Notes: generated by a model not told the origin, from the sequence alone. Positions 1 through 8,490 are shown, counted from the first letter of the stretch. The stretch is 64,000 bases of DNA from Geobacter sp. (GCA_009684525.1 WKKR01000005.1:229198-293197), one strand, 5' to 3'. A program made the numbers and translations.

Positions 1-377
1 AAATGGAGCGTCAACCGGCCTGCCTGTCTGAGCCCGTCTGGGTGAGTTGCGGGCCGGTAGCGGAATGAGCCGTACAGCGGCGGTTCGAGCGGCACGCGGA
101 GCGTAGCGGCCCGGCAGTCGTCACGGATTCACATGGAGGACAATCGTAACCTCTGACACTATCTTACAGCGCGCCAAAGCCATTGCAACCGAACCTCTCT
201 CATTGGCCAATGGGAGAATATCATTGGAAAAATTTCACCACTCCTGATATAGAGCTTTACAAATCGGCAATCTATTCCACAATTCCAACAGTATCATCCC
301 AGTGCGCGACAATGCCGCCAGCCCCCGACACTCGGACCGGCATGCGGAATCCCGGCTGGCATGAGGAGGGAAATGCG
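1..377. other. Non-coding upstream region
   Basis: I see no convincing gene here. The only local structure I noted is a perfect 12-bp palindrome CATTGGCCAATG at 201-212. The region is the upstream flank of the patatin-like lipoprotein gene; an earlier in-frame ATG at 183 exists but would put about 65 non-conserved residues before the signal peptide. Confidence 0.5.
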
Positions 378-2453
378 ATGCGATATCTGCCCCTGGCGGC
401 AACAGTGTTGTTCTGCACGATCCTGAACGGCTGCTCCACCCCTCAGGGCATCTACAACGGGCGCGACGATATCATGGGGATCTATGCCGTCGGGTCAGAC
501 GGGAAGGTCTTCGACCGGAGCGACAGAAACGCCCGGATCGCCCTTGCTTCCGCCAACCGAACGATCCTGGAGACAAAATACGGCACGGAGCAACAGTTCC
601 TGAGACGGAAAGGGGTCCCGCAACTCGGACTGTCCCTGTCGGGCGGCGGTACCCGCTCGGCCTCCTTCAGCATCGGTGTGCTCAAGGGGCTGACCGAACT
701 CGGGGTAATGTCCGGGGTCGACATGGTTTCGGCGGTCTCCGGCGGGGCCTACGCAACCTACTGGTACTTCACCCAGAACTGTTACCTCAATCTCCCCGCC
801 GGGGGTGCAGGCGCGTTCTGCGACCCGGCCGACCGCAACGACGAGGATCTCAGGCTGCTGGAGAAGGCCAGGAACAGCTTTACCCCCGACATCATCTTCG
901 CCGCCTGGAACGACCCGTCCAACGGCACATCACAGCAAGAACGGAGCAATATCCGCGATCCCAATGACTATCGCTTCCAGCTCGCCCTGGAGGGAAGCTC
1001 GGACATCCTCACCTACCAGAAACGGGAGGGGATCGTCGGCTCGCTGCAAAACGCCTCCCAGCAGGCCGGCAATATCTTTACCCATAGCCTGATCACCCCC
1101 TTCCACTGGCTCTTCAACGGCCTCTTCGACTGGGACGTCAACCTCAACCCCTACCGCAGGTACTACCAGAACGGTCTGGAACGGACCTACGGACTCGTCC
1201 CCCTCACCTATGACTATAACCATTATGCCAACGACACCTCCCTGGTCTTTGCCGTCAATCAGCAGTACAGCCTCTCCAACCCGAACGAGCCCTTTCAGAA
1301 CAGATACGATTCCCACGCCATCCGCTTCCCCCGCATCAATGCCCAGCAGGTCCCGCTCTCCCGCATGGCCGGCTATCTCAGGGCAAAAAAGGAGGAAGGG
1401 AAACCGCTCCCCTTCTTCATTATCAACACCACCGGCGGGTTTAGTCGTGCCTTCAAGAAGTTCAGCTCGGAAAAAAACCGGGAGGTCTGCGCCGCAAAAC
1501 GTGAGGTATGCAACGCCGAGCCGCCACCAAAGGCTGGGCGCTGCAGCAACTACTGCGCCGAGAGCGAGGAGGTCTGCCTGCAGCGCAGGATGAGCAACGC
1601 CCTTTTCGAGTTCACCCCGCTCTGGTACGGCTCCAACCTGGTCGGATATTACCCCGTCGATTCCGCCCCCGAGCCGGTAAGCTTCTCCCAGGCGGTTGCC
1701 ATCTCCGGGGCCGCAGTGGACAGGCAACAAGAGGCGGTCGACATCGCCGGAAACAGCCAGGGCTCGTCGGCCACGGTCGAGGCGGCAATGGATCTCCTGA
1801 ATGCGGACATCGGCTACCGGATCTCCAACCCCAGGACCAACGGGTTCGTCCAGGTCCTGCACAAGGTCATGCCCTTCCCCCTCTATTACCTCCTCGATGC
1901 AGTGGAAGGGGACAGCGGGGCAGCGCTCCACCTGAGCGACGGCGGGCACACCGAAAACCTGGGGGCCTTTTCCCTGGTGCGCAGGGGGGTGAAGAAAATC
2001 ATCATCGTTGATGCCGAACAAGACAACCGGTCGACCTTCAGCTCGGCGCAGCGGCTCAAGGTCCAGTTGAAGAAGGAGCTGGGGCTGGAGATGTCCTTCG
2101 ACCAGGTGAAAACCGTGGATGTGTTCCATACCCCTCTTGAACAAGCGGTTTTTTTGGGAAAGATCAAAGGGCTCGTGGGGGAAAATGGTGCAGAAGAAGA
2201 CCTGGAACTCTTGTATATCAAGCTTTCCATGGACCGGAACAGGCTGCAGCCCCCCGGCCATAACGACTCGATCCATTACCCCTTCTCGGTAACCGGTTAT
2301 CAGGTACGGGACGAGGATTTCCCCCACAACTCCACGGTGGATGTCTTTTTCAGCCCCGAGCAATACCGCGCCTACCGGGACCTGGGATACAGCATGGTCA
2401 TGGGGAACCGGGAGAAGATCCGTGCCTTTGCTACCGGCGGGAAAGCCCCGTGA
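378..2453 (+). CDS. Patatin-like phospholipase lipoprotein
   Basis: This 691-residue protein starts with a lipoprotein signal peptide (MRYLPLAATVLFCTILNGC, lipobox LNGC), so it is probably anchored in the envelope. The patatin core follows: a glycine-rich oxyanion loop SGGGTRSASF about 90 residues in, a nucleophile elbow SAVSGGAY, and the DGG of the Ser-Asp dyad in LSDGGHTENLG near residue 515. The elbow reads AxSxG rather than GxSxG. A cysteine-rich insertion (about residues 360-400) lies between the two catalytic parts. The ATG at 378 has GAGGAGGG just upstream and opens the signal peptide, which decides the start. Acyl hydrolase activity is inferred from the family; the substrate is unknown. 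Confidence 0.85.
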   Translation: MRYLPLAATVLFCTILNGCSTPQGIYNGRDDIMGIYAVGSDGKVFDRSDRNARIALASANRTILETKYGTEQQFLRRKGVPQLGLSLSGGGTRSASFSIGVLKGLTELGVMSGVDMVSAVSGGAYATYWYFTQNCYLNLPAGGAGAFCDPADRNDEDLRLLEKARNSFTPDIIFAAWNDPSNGTSQQERSNIRDPNDYRFQLALEGSSDILTYQKREGIVGSLQNASQQAGNIFTHSLITPFHWLFNGLFDWDVNLNPYRRYYQNGLERTYGLVPLTYDYNHYANDTSLVFAVNQQYSLSNPNEPFQNRYDSHAIRFPRINAQQVPLSRMAGYLRAKKEEGKPLPFFIINTTGGFSRAFKKFSSEKNREVCAAKREVCNAEPPPKAGRCSNYCAESEEVCLQRRMSNALFEFTPLWYGSNLVGYYPVDSAPEPVSFSQAVAISGAAVDRQQEAVDIAGNSQGSSATVEAAMDLLNADIGYRISNPRTNGFVQVLHKVMPFPLYYLLDAVEGDSGAALHLSDGGHTENLGAFSLVRRGVKKIIIVDAEQDNRSTFSSAQRLKVQLKKELGLEMSFDQVKTVDVFHTPLEQAVFLGKIKGLVGENGAEEDLELLYIKLSMDRNRLQPPGHNDSIHYPFSVTGYQVRDEDFPHNSTVDVFFSPEQYRAYRDLGYSMVMGNREKIRAFATGGKAP

Positions 2454-2478
2454 CGACGCTGCTCCAGGAGGGATAGCC

Positions 2479-3414
2479 ATGAGCCGGAATGAGACGAAAC
2501 CGTTACTACTGGTGGCCCTGGGGGGAAATGCGCTGATCCGTCCCGGTGAGGCGGGAACCGCCGAGGAACAGCTCGCCAACCTGCAGGGACCCATGCGCCA
2601 GCTTGCTGGGCTGGCAGATCCGTTCAGGCTGATCATTACCCACGGCAACGGCCCCCAGGTGGGCAATCTCCTGCTGCAGCAGGAGTGCGCACCGGAAGTC
2701 CCCCGCCTCCCCCTGGAGATCCTGGTTGCCCAGACCCAGGGGCAGATCGGCTACATGATCGAATCGACACTCGACTCGGCCCTTGCCGAGGCAGGCCTGA
2801 AGAAAAACCTGGTCAGCCTGATCAGCTATGTGGTGGTGGACGAACAGGACCCCGCCTTTGCCGCGCCCACCAAGCCGATCGGCCCCTGCTACAGCGCCGA
2901 ACGGGCAGCAGCACTCCCTTTTCCCACTGTGGCGACCCCCTGCGGCTTCCGGCGGATCGTGGCTTCACCTCAGCCGTTGACCGTGGTGGAAAAGGAGGAG
3001 ATCCGCAGACTGATGGAGATGGACTTCATCGTCACCTGTTGCGGCGGCGGCGGAATCCCGGTTATCAAAGAAGGACGGGCCTTTCACGGCGTCGACGCCG
3101 TGATCGACAAAGACCTGGCCAGCGCCTGCCTGGCGGCCGAGATAGGGGTGGATATCCTGGTGATCGCCACCGACGTGCCAGGGGTGGCACTGGGGTTCGG
3201 TACGCCGGAGGAGCGCTATCTCGACCGGATGACCCTGGCGGATGCCAGGCGCCTGCTGGCGGCCGGGCTGCTCCCTGCCGGCTCAATGGGCCCCAAGGTG
3301 GAGGCCATGACCCGGTTTCTCGACAACGGCGGGAAGCGGGGGGTGATCTGCCACCTGGACCGGATCGCGGCAGCCGTGGCAGGAGAAGCGGGAACGCAGT
3401 TCATCGGAGACTGA
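2479..3414 (+). CDS. arcC: Carbamate kinase
   Basis: The 311-residue product has the usual length for carbamate kinase, which interconverts carbamoyl phosphate plus ADP and carbamate plus ATP. Visible family motifs include the N-terminal ALGGNAL nucleotide loop, ITHGNGPQVG, the CGGGGIPV segment near residue 180 and a late GSMGPKVEA motif. The ATG at 2479 follows CCAGGAGGGATAGCC, a good ribosome site. The next gene starts 14 bp after its stop, suggesting co-transcription with the GTPase. No arginine deiminase or ornithine carbamoyltransferase gene is in the window, so its metabolic role here is not settled. Confidence 0.9.
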   Translation: MSRNETKPLLLVALGGNALIRPGEAGTAEEQLANLQGPMRQLAGLADPFRLIITHGNGPQVGNLLLQQECAPEVPRLPLEILVAQTQGQIGYMIESTLDSALAEAGLKKNLVSLISYVVVDEQDPAFAAPTKPIGPCYSAERAAALPFPTVATPCGFRRIVASPQPLTVVEKEEIRRLMEMDFIVTCCGGGGIPVIKEGRAFHGVDAVIDKDLASACLAAEIGVDILVIATDVPGVALGFGTPEERYLDRMTLADARRLLAAGLLPAGSMGPKVEAMTRFLDNGGKRGVICHLDRIAAAVAGEAGTQFIGD

Positions 3415-3428
3415 TGCGGAGGATCGAC

Positions 3429-4826
3429 ATGGAACAGGCAGGAGAGCACAAGCCCCCCCACCACGGCAACGGCGCGGACCCCACCCGGGTGATCATCATG
3501 GGCGCCGCGGGCCGCGATTTCCACAACTTCAATTGCTGCTTCCGGTCGAACGGAGCCTACCGGGTCGTGGCCTTCACCGCGGCCCAGATCCCCTACATCG
3601 ACCGGCGAAGGTACCCCGCAGCACTGGCCGGGCCGCTCTATCCGCGGGGCATCCCGATCCACCCGGAAGAGGAGCTGCAGGAGCTGATCCGCCGGCACCG
3701 GGTCGAGCAGGTGGTCTTTTCCTACAGCGACATCTCCCACCAGGAGCTGATGCATACCGCCTCGGCGGTCCTCTCCTGGGGAGCGGACTTCCGACTGCTA
3801 AGCCCTCCGGCCACCATGCTCCGGAGCAGGCGCCCGGTCGTCTCGGTCTGCGCCGTCCGTACCGGCTGCGGCAAGAGCCAGGTGGTCCGCTATCTCTGTC
3901 AGATCCTGCTGGAAAAGGGGATCAAGCCGGTGGTCGTCCGTCACCCCATGCCCTACGGCGACCTGGTGCAGCAGGAGGTGGAACGCTTCGTCGAATCGGC
4001 AGACCTGGAGCGCTACCAATGCACCATCGAGGAACGGGAGGAGTACGAACACCTGCTGGAATGCGGCGCCGTGGTCTACGCAGGGGTGGACTACGGAAAG
4101 ATCCTGAAGAGAGCCGAAAAAGAGGCCAGGGTCATCATCTGGGACGGCGGCAACAACGACCTCCCCTTCTACCGGCCTGACCTGGAGATCGTGGTGGCAG
4201 ACCCGCTCCGGCCGGGGCACGAGACATCCTACTTCCCCGGCGAGGTGAACCTGCGCCGGGCCTCACTGATCGTGGTGAACAAGGTGAATGCCGCGCTCCC
4301 CGCCGATCTGGCGCAGGTCGAGGATGCCATCCGGAGAACGAACCCTCAAGCAACGGTGGTGCGAACGGCATCGCTGGTCTCCTGCGCTGAGGGGGAACGG
4401 GCACGGGGGAAGCGGGTGCTGGTGATCGAGGACGGGCCGACCGTGACGCACGGTTCCATGCCTGCCGGCGCCGGACTGGCCGCCGCGCGGCAGTTCGGTG
4501 CAGCCGAGGTCGTCGATCCGCGACCATGGGCGGTCGGATCGCTCAAAGAGGTCTATGCCCGCTACCCGCATATCGGCAGCGTGCTCCCGGCCATGGGCTA
4601 CCGGCCGGAACAGGTTGACGACCTGTCAGCGACCATCGATCAGGTCCCGTGCGACCTGGTGCTGGCGGCAACCCCCATCGACCTGGCGCAACTGGTCACA
4701 AGCAGGGAACCGATCCTGCGGGTCGGCTACGCGATTGCGGAAATCGATGGTACCCCGTTGCGGGACGCCTTTCTCCGCTTTCTCACCGCCTGCGACCCCG
4801 GCAAAACGGCGCCGGAAGCCAGATGA
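3429..4826 (+). CDS. Cyclic 2,3-diphosphoglycerate synthetase-like P-loop GTPase
   Basis: This 465-residue protein resembles the family annotated as cyclic 2,3-diphosphoglycerate synthetases in archaea, and as GTPases in bacteria. An N-terminal Rossmann-like part (VIIMGAAGRDFHNFN) is followed by a P-loop CAVRTGCGKSQVVRYL around residue 145 and by IIWDGGNNDLPF and VVNKVNAA segments typical of the nucleotide-binding fold. The gene follows arcC closely. GGAGGA at 3418-3423 fits the ATG at 3429 better than the ATG at 3414 that overlaps the arcC stop. Pairing with carbamate kinase is a known context for the family, but the bacterial function is not firmly established; I assign family, not reaction. 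Confidence 0.75.
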   Translation: MEQAGEHKPPHHGNGADPTRVIIMGAAGRDFHNFNCCFRSNGAYRVVAFTAAQIPYIDRRRYPAALAGPLYPRGIPIHPEEELQELIRRHRVEQVVFSYSDISHQELMHTASAVLSWGADFRLLSPPATMLRSRRPVVSVCAVRTGCGKSQVVRYLCQILLEKGIKPVVVRHPMPYGDLVQQEVERFVESADLERYQCTIEEREEYEHLLECGAVVYAGVDYGKILKRAEKEARVIIWDGGNNDLPFYRPDLEIVVADPLRPGHETSYFPGEVNLRRASLIVVNKVNAALPADLAQVEDAIRRTNPQATVVRTASLVSCAEGERARGKRVLVIEDGPTVTHGSMPAGAGLAAARQFGAAEVVDPRPWAVGSLKEVYARYPHIGSVLPAMGYRPEQVDDLSATIDQVPCDLVLAATPIDLAQLVTSREPILRVGYAIAEIDGTPLRDAFLRFLTACDPGKTAPEAR

Positions 4827-4875
4827 GCACACCCTGTGAAGCAGCACCCGGCAAGGCTTCGCAGGGCATGCTCGT

Positions 4876-4904
4876 TTGACACGGACAGCGGGCAGGCGTA
4901 CTAT
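4876..4904 (+). promoter_or_regulatory. Sigma-70-type promoter of the 4911 RNA
   Basis: TTGACA (4876-4881) and TACTAT (4899-4904) are separated by exactly 17 bp. No coding frame follows before the terminator at 5121-5148, so the promoter most simply drives a non-coding transcript starting near 4911. Confidence 0.7.
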
Positions 4905-4910
4905 AAACAT

Positions 4911-5150
4911 GTAAGAGTGATCATTGACAAAGCGACGGTACCCAGGCAGCGCCTGACGCGCAGTGACGGCCTCATCCGCCTGAGCGTGAAAACCTCTTCA
5001 AAAAGGTGGAACTGAAGGGCCACTCTCCGCAAGGTCCCCTAAGGAGCGTGCGGGAAGCCTCCCGATACTAACACCGGCGGATAAGGAAAGAGTGCCGAGT
5101 AGGGTACCGCCCAAAAAAGCAAAAGCCCGGAAGCGATTCCGGGCTTTTGT
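4911..5150 (+). ncRNA. Unassigned structured RNA, about 240 nt
   Basis: A promoter just upstream and a strong terminator at the end frame a 240-nt stretch without a credible reading frame. Long-range complementarity supports folding: CGGTACCC (4936-4943) pairs with GGGTACCG (5102-5109), and nested inside it ATCCGCC (4974-4980) pairs with GGCGGAT (5076-5082). Smaller hairpins lie between. CACTCT near 5021 can pair either with AGAGTG near 5090 or with AGAGTG near 4914, so alternative folds are possible. I do not recognise RNase P, tmRNA, SRP RNA or a known riboswitch. A 6S-like RNA is possible from size and paired ends but unproven. Confidence 0.6.
5121..5148. terminator. Bidirectional intrinsic terminator
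   Basis: AAAAGCCCGGA and TCCGGGCTTTT form an 11-bp stem around a six-base loop. The A and T tracts at the two ends let it serve both the plus-strand RNA at 4911 and the minus-strand helicase gene that ends at 5198. Confidence 0.85.
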
Positions 5151-5197
5151 GCGTTTCAGGATAGGCTGTTGCCTGTTGCAGCTCCTGCCTTCTCAGC

Positions 5198-6535
5198 TCA
5201 TCTCCCCTGCCGCGGCTGGGTGCTCCGGGAGGATGCGCCACCGCTGCGCTGGTTCGTGCCATGCTGTCGCGGCTGCTGCCCGCCACCCTTTGCCTGGCCG
5301 GGAGCAGCTCCCTTGCCGGGGAAAGAGGAGGCATTCTTCTTCGCCCCGGCCTGCTGACCACCACGCGGGGGTCTTGGAGCACGGGAGAATTCCACGTCGG
5401 AACGGGGTGCCGGAACTGCGTAGTCAAACCCTTCCAGGGTCCGCCGCTCGATGGTATCGTGCAGCAGGCGCTCGATGGCACGGACCATGGCACCGTCTTC
5501 GGCAGTTACCATGGTATAGGCGTCGCCGCTTTTGGCCGCGCGGCCGGTCCGGCCGATGCGGTGGATATATGCCTCCGGAGTATCAGGGATATCGTAATTG
5601 ATCACGTGGGAAATGAGTGAAACGTCAATCCCTCTGGCCGCGATATCAGTTGCCACCAGGATCTGGTAGCTGCCGTCGCGAAAACCGTCCAGGGCCGCCT
5701 GCCGCTTGTTCTGGGAGAGGTTTCCCTGCAGGGAGGCTGCCCGGTAGCCGGCCTTTTCCAGCTGCTCGCCGAGACGCTTGGCCCGGTGCTTGGTGCGGGT
5801 GAAGACCAGCACTGATTCGGTATCGGTTTTACGCAGGATCTCCAGGAGCAGCGGGGTCTTCAGGTGCTGTGTCACAGGGTAGAGGGCATGGCTGACCGTG
5901 GTTGCCGCCGTGGTCGCCCCTACCTGGACCGTAACCGGAGCGCGGAGGATCTCCTGCGCCAACCCCCTGATCTCGGTCGGCATGGTGGCCGAAAAGAGCA
6001 GGGTCTGCCGGTCAGCGGGAAGGCGCTGCAGGATGCGCCGGATATCGGGGAGAAAGCCCATGTCGAACATCTGGTCAGCCTCGTCCAGCACCAGGACCTC
6101 AAGCCGCGAAAGGTCGATGTTCCCCTGGTTCAGGTGATCGAGGAGCCTGCCCGGACAGGCCACGACAATCTCCACCCCCCGCTTCAGCTTCTGCACCTGG
6201 GGCGAAACACCGACTCCACCGTAAAGCGTCATGCTCCGCAGGCGGGTCTCCTTCCCCAGCGCCTCGAAGGCTTGGTGGATCTGCTCTGCCAGCTCGCGGG
6301 TGGGGGCGACGACGAGCGCCCGGACCGTGCCCCGCGCCCCTTTCATCAGGCGATGCAGGATCGGCAGGGCAAAGGCGGCAGTCTTACCGGTACCCGTCTG
6401 AGCCAGCCCCATCACATCCTCTCCCTTGAGAACGGGGGGGATCGCCTGAAGCTGGATCGGGGTCGGTGTCTGGTAACCGGCAGCCTTGATGCCGGCTGCG
6501 ACCCTGGGGTCGAAGTTGAATTGCTGAAAATGCAT
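5198..6535 (-). CDS. rhlE: DEAD-box RNA helicase, RhlE type
   Basis: The 445-residue protein carries the full DEAD-box set in order: Q motif (FQQFNFDPRVAAGI, PTPIQ), AQTGTGKT, PTRELA, DEADQMFDMGF, SAT, and HRIGRTGRA. The two RecA domains occupy roughly residues 1-370. A basic, glycine- and glutamine-rich low-complexity tail follows, typical of RhlE-like helicases that unwind short RNA duplexes in ribosome assembly and cold adaptation. AGAAGGA precedes the ATG. The leader contains a terminator-like hairpin downstream of a promoter (see 6562-6590), which suggests attenuation. A cspA-like gene lies about 3 kb away. Confidence 0.9.
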   Translation of the reverse strand: MHFQQFNFDPRVAAGIKAAGYQTPTPIQLQAIPPVLKGEDVMGLAQTGTGKTAAFALPILHRLMKGARGTVRALVVAPTRELAEQIHQAFEALGKETRLRSMTLYGGVGVSPQVQKLKRGVEIVVACPGRLLDHLNQGNIDLSRLEVLVLDEADQMFDMGFLPDIRRILQRLPADRQTLLFSATMPTEIRGLAQEILRAPVTVQVGATTAATTVSHALYPVTQHLKTPLLLEILRKTDTESVLVFTRTKHRAKRLGEQLEKAGYRAASLQGNLSQNKRQAALDGFRDGSYQILVATDIAARGIDVSLISHVINYDIPDTPEAYIHRIGRTGRAAKSGDAYTMVTAEDGAMVRAIERLLHDTIERRTLEGFDYAVPAPRSDVEFSRAPRPPRGGQQAGAKKNASSFPGKGAAPGQAKGGGQQPRQHGTNQRSGGASSRSTQPRQGR

Positions 6536-6561
6536 GAATCCTTCTTTCTGTGTTCCGTACG

Positions 6562-6590
6562 AAAAAAGCCCCGGAGATTTTCCGGGGCTT
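6562..6590 (-). terminator. Terminator or attenuator in the rhlE leader
   Basis: On the minus strand AAGCCCCGGA/TCCGGGGCTT forms a 10-bp stem followed by a run of T. It lies only 27 bp before the rhlE ATG and after a candidate rhlE promoter, so it may attenuate rhlE. It could also simply end transcription of the GGDEF gene upstream. Confidence 0.7.
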
Positions 6591-6639
6591 ACGAATGATT
6601 GGTCGTCTTCTTCCGGGAACAGCGGTTGTAGTTGTATGA

Positions 6640-6668
6640 CCCTATCAGCATGCAGGTACCATTGTCAA
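6640..6668 (-). promoter_or_regulatory. Candidate rhlE promoter
   Basis: Read on the minus strand, TTGACA (6668-6663) is followed after 17 bp by ATAGGG (6645-6640). The -35 is perfect, the -10 weak. A start near 6633 would give a leader of roughly 97 nt that includes the hairpin at 6562-6590. Confidence 0.5.
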
Positions 6669-6739
6669 GGCATTCCTCGCGCAGTCATTTCTTCGGGTCT
6701 CCAGCCGCGTCAACGGCATGGTGCGGCACAACAGGACGA

Positions 6740-7789
6740 TTACCCCCCGGAGAAGGCCGGACTTCCTTCAAAACCGCGCAGGCACGATTTTATGGCATCG
6801 GTGATGCTCTGCAGCTCTGTTCCGGCATAGCGGTTGCGCCCGGACTGCTTAGCCTGGTAAAGGCAGCGGTCCGCCAGCGCCACCACGTCGTTCCACCCTT
6901 TCCCCTTCGACCCCTCGGCTGCCTGGCAGGCTATCCCGCAACTCATGGTCAGCACCTTGTGGGTGCTCATCTGATGGGGGATGTGCAGTGCAGCAAGCCC
7001 CTCAAGCAGCCTGCCGACCAGGATCTCGGCCCCTGCCAAGGGGGTTTCCGGCAGGAGCAACAGGATCTCTTCGCCGCCATAGCGGTAGAGCCGGTCCGAC
7101 TTGCGGATGCGGATCTGGAGATGCTCGGCGACCTTGCGCAACGCCATGTCCCCGGCCAAATGGCCGTAGCAATCATTATAGGCCTTGAAGAAATCTATGT
7201 CGAAGAGCGCCACCGAATAGTCCCTGCTGTAGCGGACCGACTGGGCGTGGGAATAAGCCAGATCGACCTCCATGGCGCGTCGATTGCCGATCCCCATGAG
7301 CGGGTCCACCATGGAAAGCGCCTTGAGCTTCTCGTTGGCCTCCAGAAGCTGCCTGGTCCGGGCGGTAATGGAGTGCTCGATGATCTCCCGCTGCTTTTCA
7401 TATACCTGGAAATGCGACTTGGCGAGATCGGTCAGCGTCACCAGCCCTGACAGCTTGCCATCGCCATCCACCACCGGAACATGGCGCACGTTGCGGGAGG
7501 TGATCATGACCAGCGCATCGAACAGCGTGGTATCTTCGCCAACGGCAATCAGCGGGCGGGACATGACATCACGCACCTTCAATGCCCTGATGGAGCGATC
7601 GTCCCGTTCCGCCAGCAGCCGGATGAAGTCCCGTTCCGTGACGATCCCCACCGGGACATCCTCGTCGGTGACCACCATGCAGGAATAGTGGCTGGCGAGC
7701 ATGGTCTGGATCACATCCATCAGGTCCGCAGCCGGCGGGGTAACGGCAACCTCGGTGGTCATCAGACTCTTCACGAAAATGTCTTGCAT
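6740..7789 (-). CDS. CBS-pair diguanylate cyclase
   Basis: The 349-residue soluble protein has two CBS motifs in the first 130 residues (MTTEVAVTPP, VTERDFIRLL, VRDVMSRPLIAV, VTLTDLAKSHF), a short helical linker, and a C-terminal GGDEF domain. The active-site signature is GGEEI at about residue 260, with an RKSD five residues before it matching the RxxD inhibitory site. It should make cyclic di-GMP under control of an adenine-nucleotide-like ligand of the CBS pair; the ligand is inferred. The start at 7789 is chosen over 7807 because GGGAGGG sits just upstream of it. Confidence 0.9.
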   Translation of the reverse strand: MQDIFVKSLMTTEVAVTPPAADLMDVIQTMLASHYSCMVVTDEDVPVGIVTERDFIRLLAERDDRSIRALKVRDVMSRPLIAVGEDTTLFDALVMITSRNVRHVPVVDGDGKLSGLVTLTDLAKSHFQVYEKQREIIEHSITARTRQLLEANEKLKALSMVDPLMGIGNRRAMEVDLAYSHAQSVRYSRDYSVALFDIDFFKAYNDCYGHLAGDMALRKVAEHLQIRIRKSDRLYRYGGEEILLLLPETPLAGAEILVGRLLEGLAALHIPHQMSTHKVLTMSCGIACQAAEGSKGKGWNDVVALADRCLYQAKQSGRNRYAGTELQSITDAIKSCLRGFEGSPAFSGG

Positions 7790-8057
7790 TGCAACCCTCC
7801 CAAACACAGAGCATTTCGGCTGAATTAAGCCGTCATTCCCGGAGCGGATTGCTGCCGGATTCTCAACTTATCGGTACTACCTGAAATTACAAAAGCACCA
7901 TATGCATATTTTTTTTGCAGTAAAACAATTCTCCCATGCCGGGGATTCATCCTGCTGGTCGACAATGATTGCAGGAACTTGAAGCTGTTTCCGTGACACG
8001 GCAACGACCGTAGCAGGCAGAGGTGTACCTCCACGCTTACGACGCGACTTGTGTGCA
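7790..8057. other. Intergenic region without a recognised gene
   Basis: This stretch separates the GGDEF gene from the hypothetical gene at 8131. It is locally AT-rich around 7895-7925 and contains a possible promoter zone for the GGDEF gene, but I see no pair of -35/-10 boxes good enough to call. A 101-codon minus-strand frame at 7825-8130 lacks a ribosome site and family features. Confidence 0.4.
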
Positions 8058-8087
8058 TAAAAAACGGCTGCCTTTGCAGGCAGCCGT
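8058..8087 (-). terminator. Intrinsic terminator
   Basis: ACGGCTGCC and GGCAGCCGT form a 9-bp stem with a six-base loop. On the minus strand a T run follows, so it ends the transcript of the gene at 8131-8490. Confidence 0.85.
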
Positions 8088-8130
8088 CCATATCGAAACG
8101 CCTCTTTCGTGCGTTTTGGCCTTCATGCAC

Positions 8131-8490
8131 TTACCCTATGGGATTGCCATGGGTTTCAACGTCATAGATGTTGATCAGAGTTTCGGCAGTGTAGGGGCAG
8201 ACGTTGGTGCTGACGCCCGATTTACCTTCATGGACCCATTCCACATCGTCTCCCGTCTTCCCGTGCACCCTGTGAACGCGATCTCCGCTCACCCGTTTCA
8301 CCTCTCCCCACATCTCGCCCATGGTCAGCAGTTCAAGGCCGCCGATCTCCTCATCATCCGCAACCTTATCGGCAAACCGGTCGATCAGGTCGTAATCGAG
8401 GAAATCGTCCTCTATCCGCCACCATTTCACGAACTCATGTTCGCTGCTCCGCCGTTCGTTCAACTCGTTCAGGATTTCTTTGCCTTTCAT
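8131..8490 (-). CDS. Hypothetical acidic protein
   Basis: The 119-residue protein is soluble, acidic and rich in Asp and Glu, with no signal peptide or membrane segment. It begins MKGKEILNELNERR and has a conserved-looking centre (EFVKWWRIEDDFLDYDLID). I do not recognise the family. The ATG at 8490 is preceded by GAGGAGGTGTACC, a strong ribosome site, and a terminator follows the stop, so it is a real single-gene unit. Confidence 0.7.
   Translation of the reverse strand: MKGKEILNELNERRSSEHEFVKWWRIEDDFLDYDLIDRFADKVADDEEIGGLELLTMGEMWGEVKRVSGDRVHRVHGKTGDDVEWVHEGKSGVSTNVCPYTAETLINIYDVETHGNPIG

Noticed and set aside
201..212. Palindrome CATTGGCCAATG as a regulatory site of the patatin gene
   Set aside because: A single short palindrome 166 bp from the start codon, with no promoter boxes recognised around it; noted only as local structure.
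930..2666. 578-codon minus-strand frame opposite the patatin gene
   Set aside because: High-GC shadow frame. The plus strand has clear catalytic motifs and a signal peptide; the antisense product has none.
4930..4945. 16S rRNA-like GACGGTACC at the start of the structured RNA
   Set aside because: Only nine bases match and the flanks do not; it is better explained as one arm of the closing helix.
4911..5150. Cobalamin or cyclic-di-GMP riboswitch
   Set aside because: Conserved core boxes of these classes are missing and no gene follows on the same strand before the terminator.
7825..8130. 101-codon minus-strand frame after the hypothetical gene at 8131
   Set aside because: No ribosome site, it spans the terminator at 8058-8087, and its composition is unlike neighbouring proteins.
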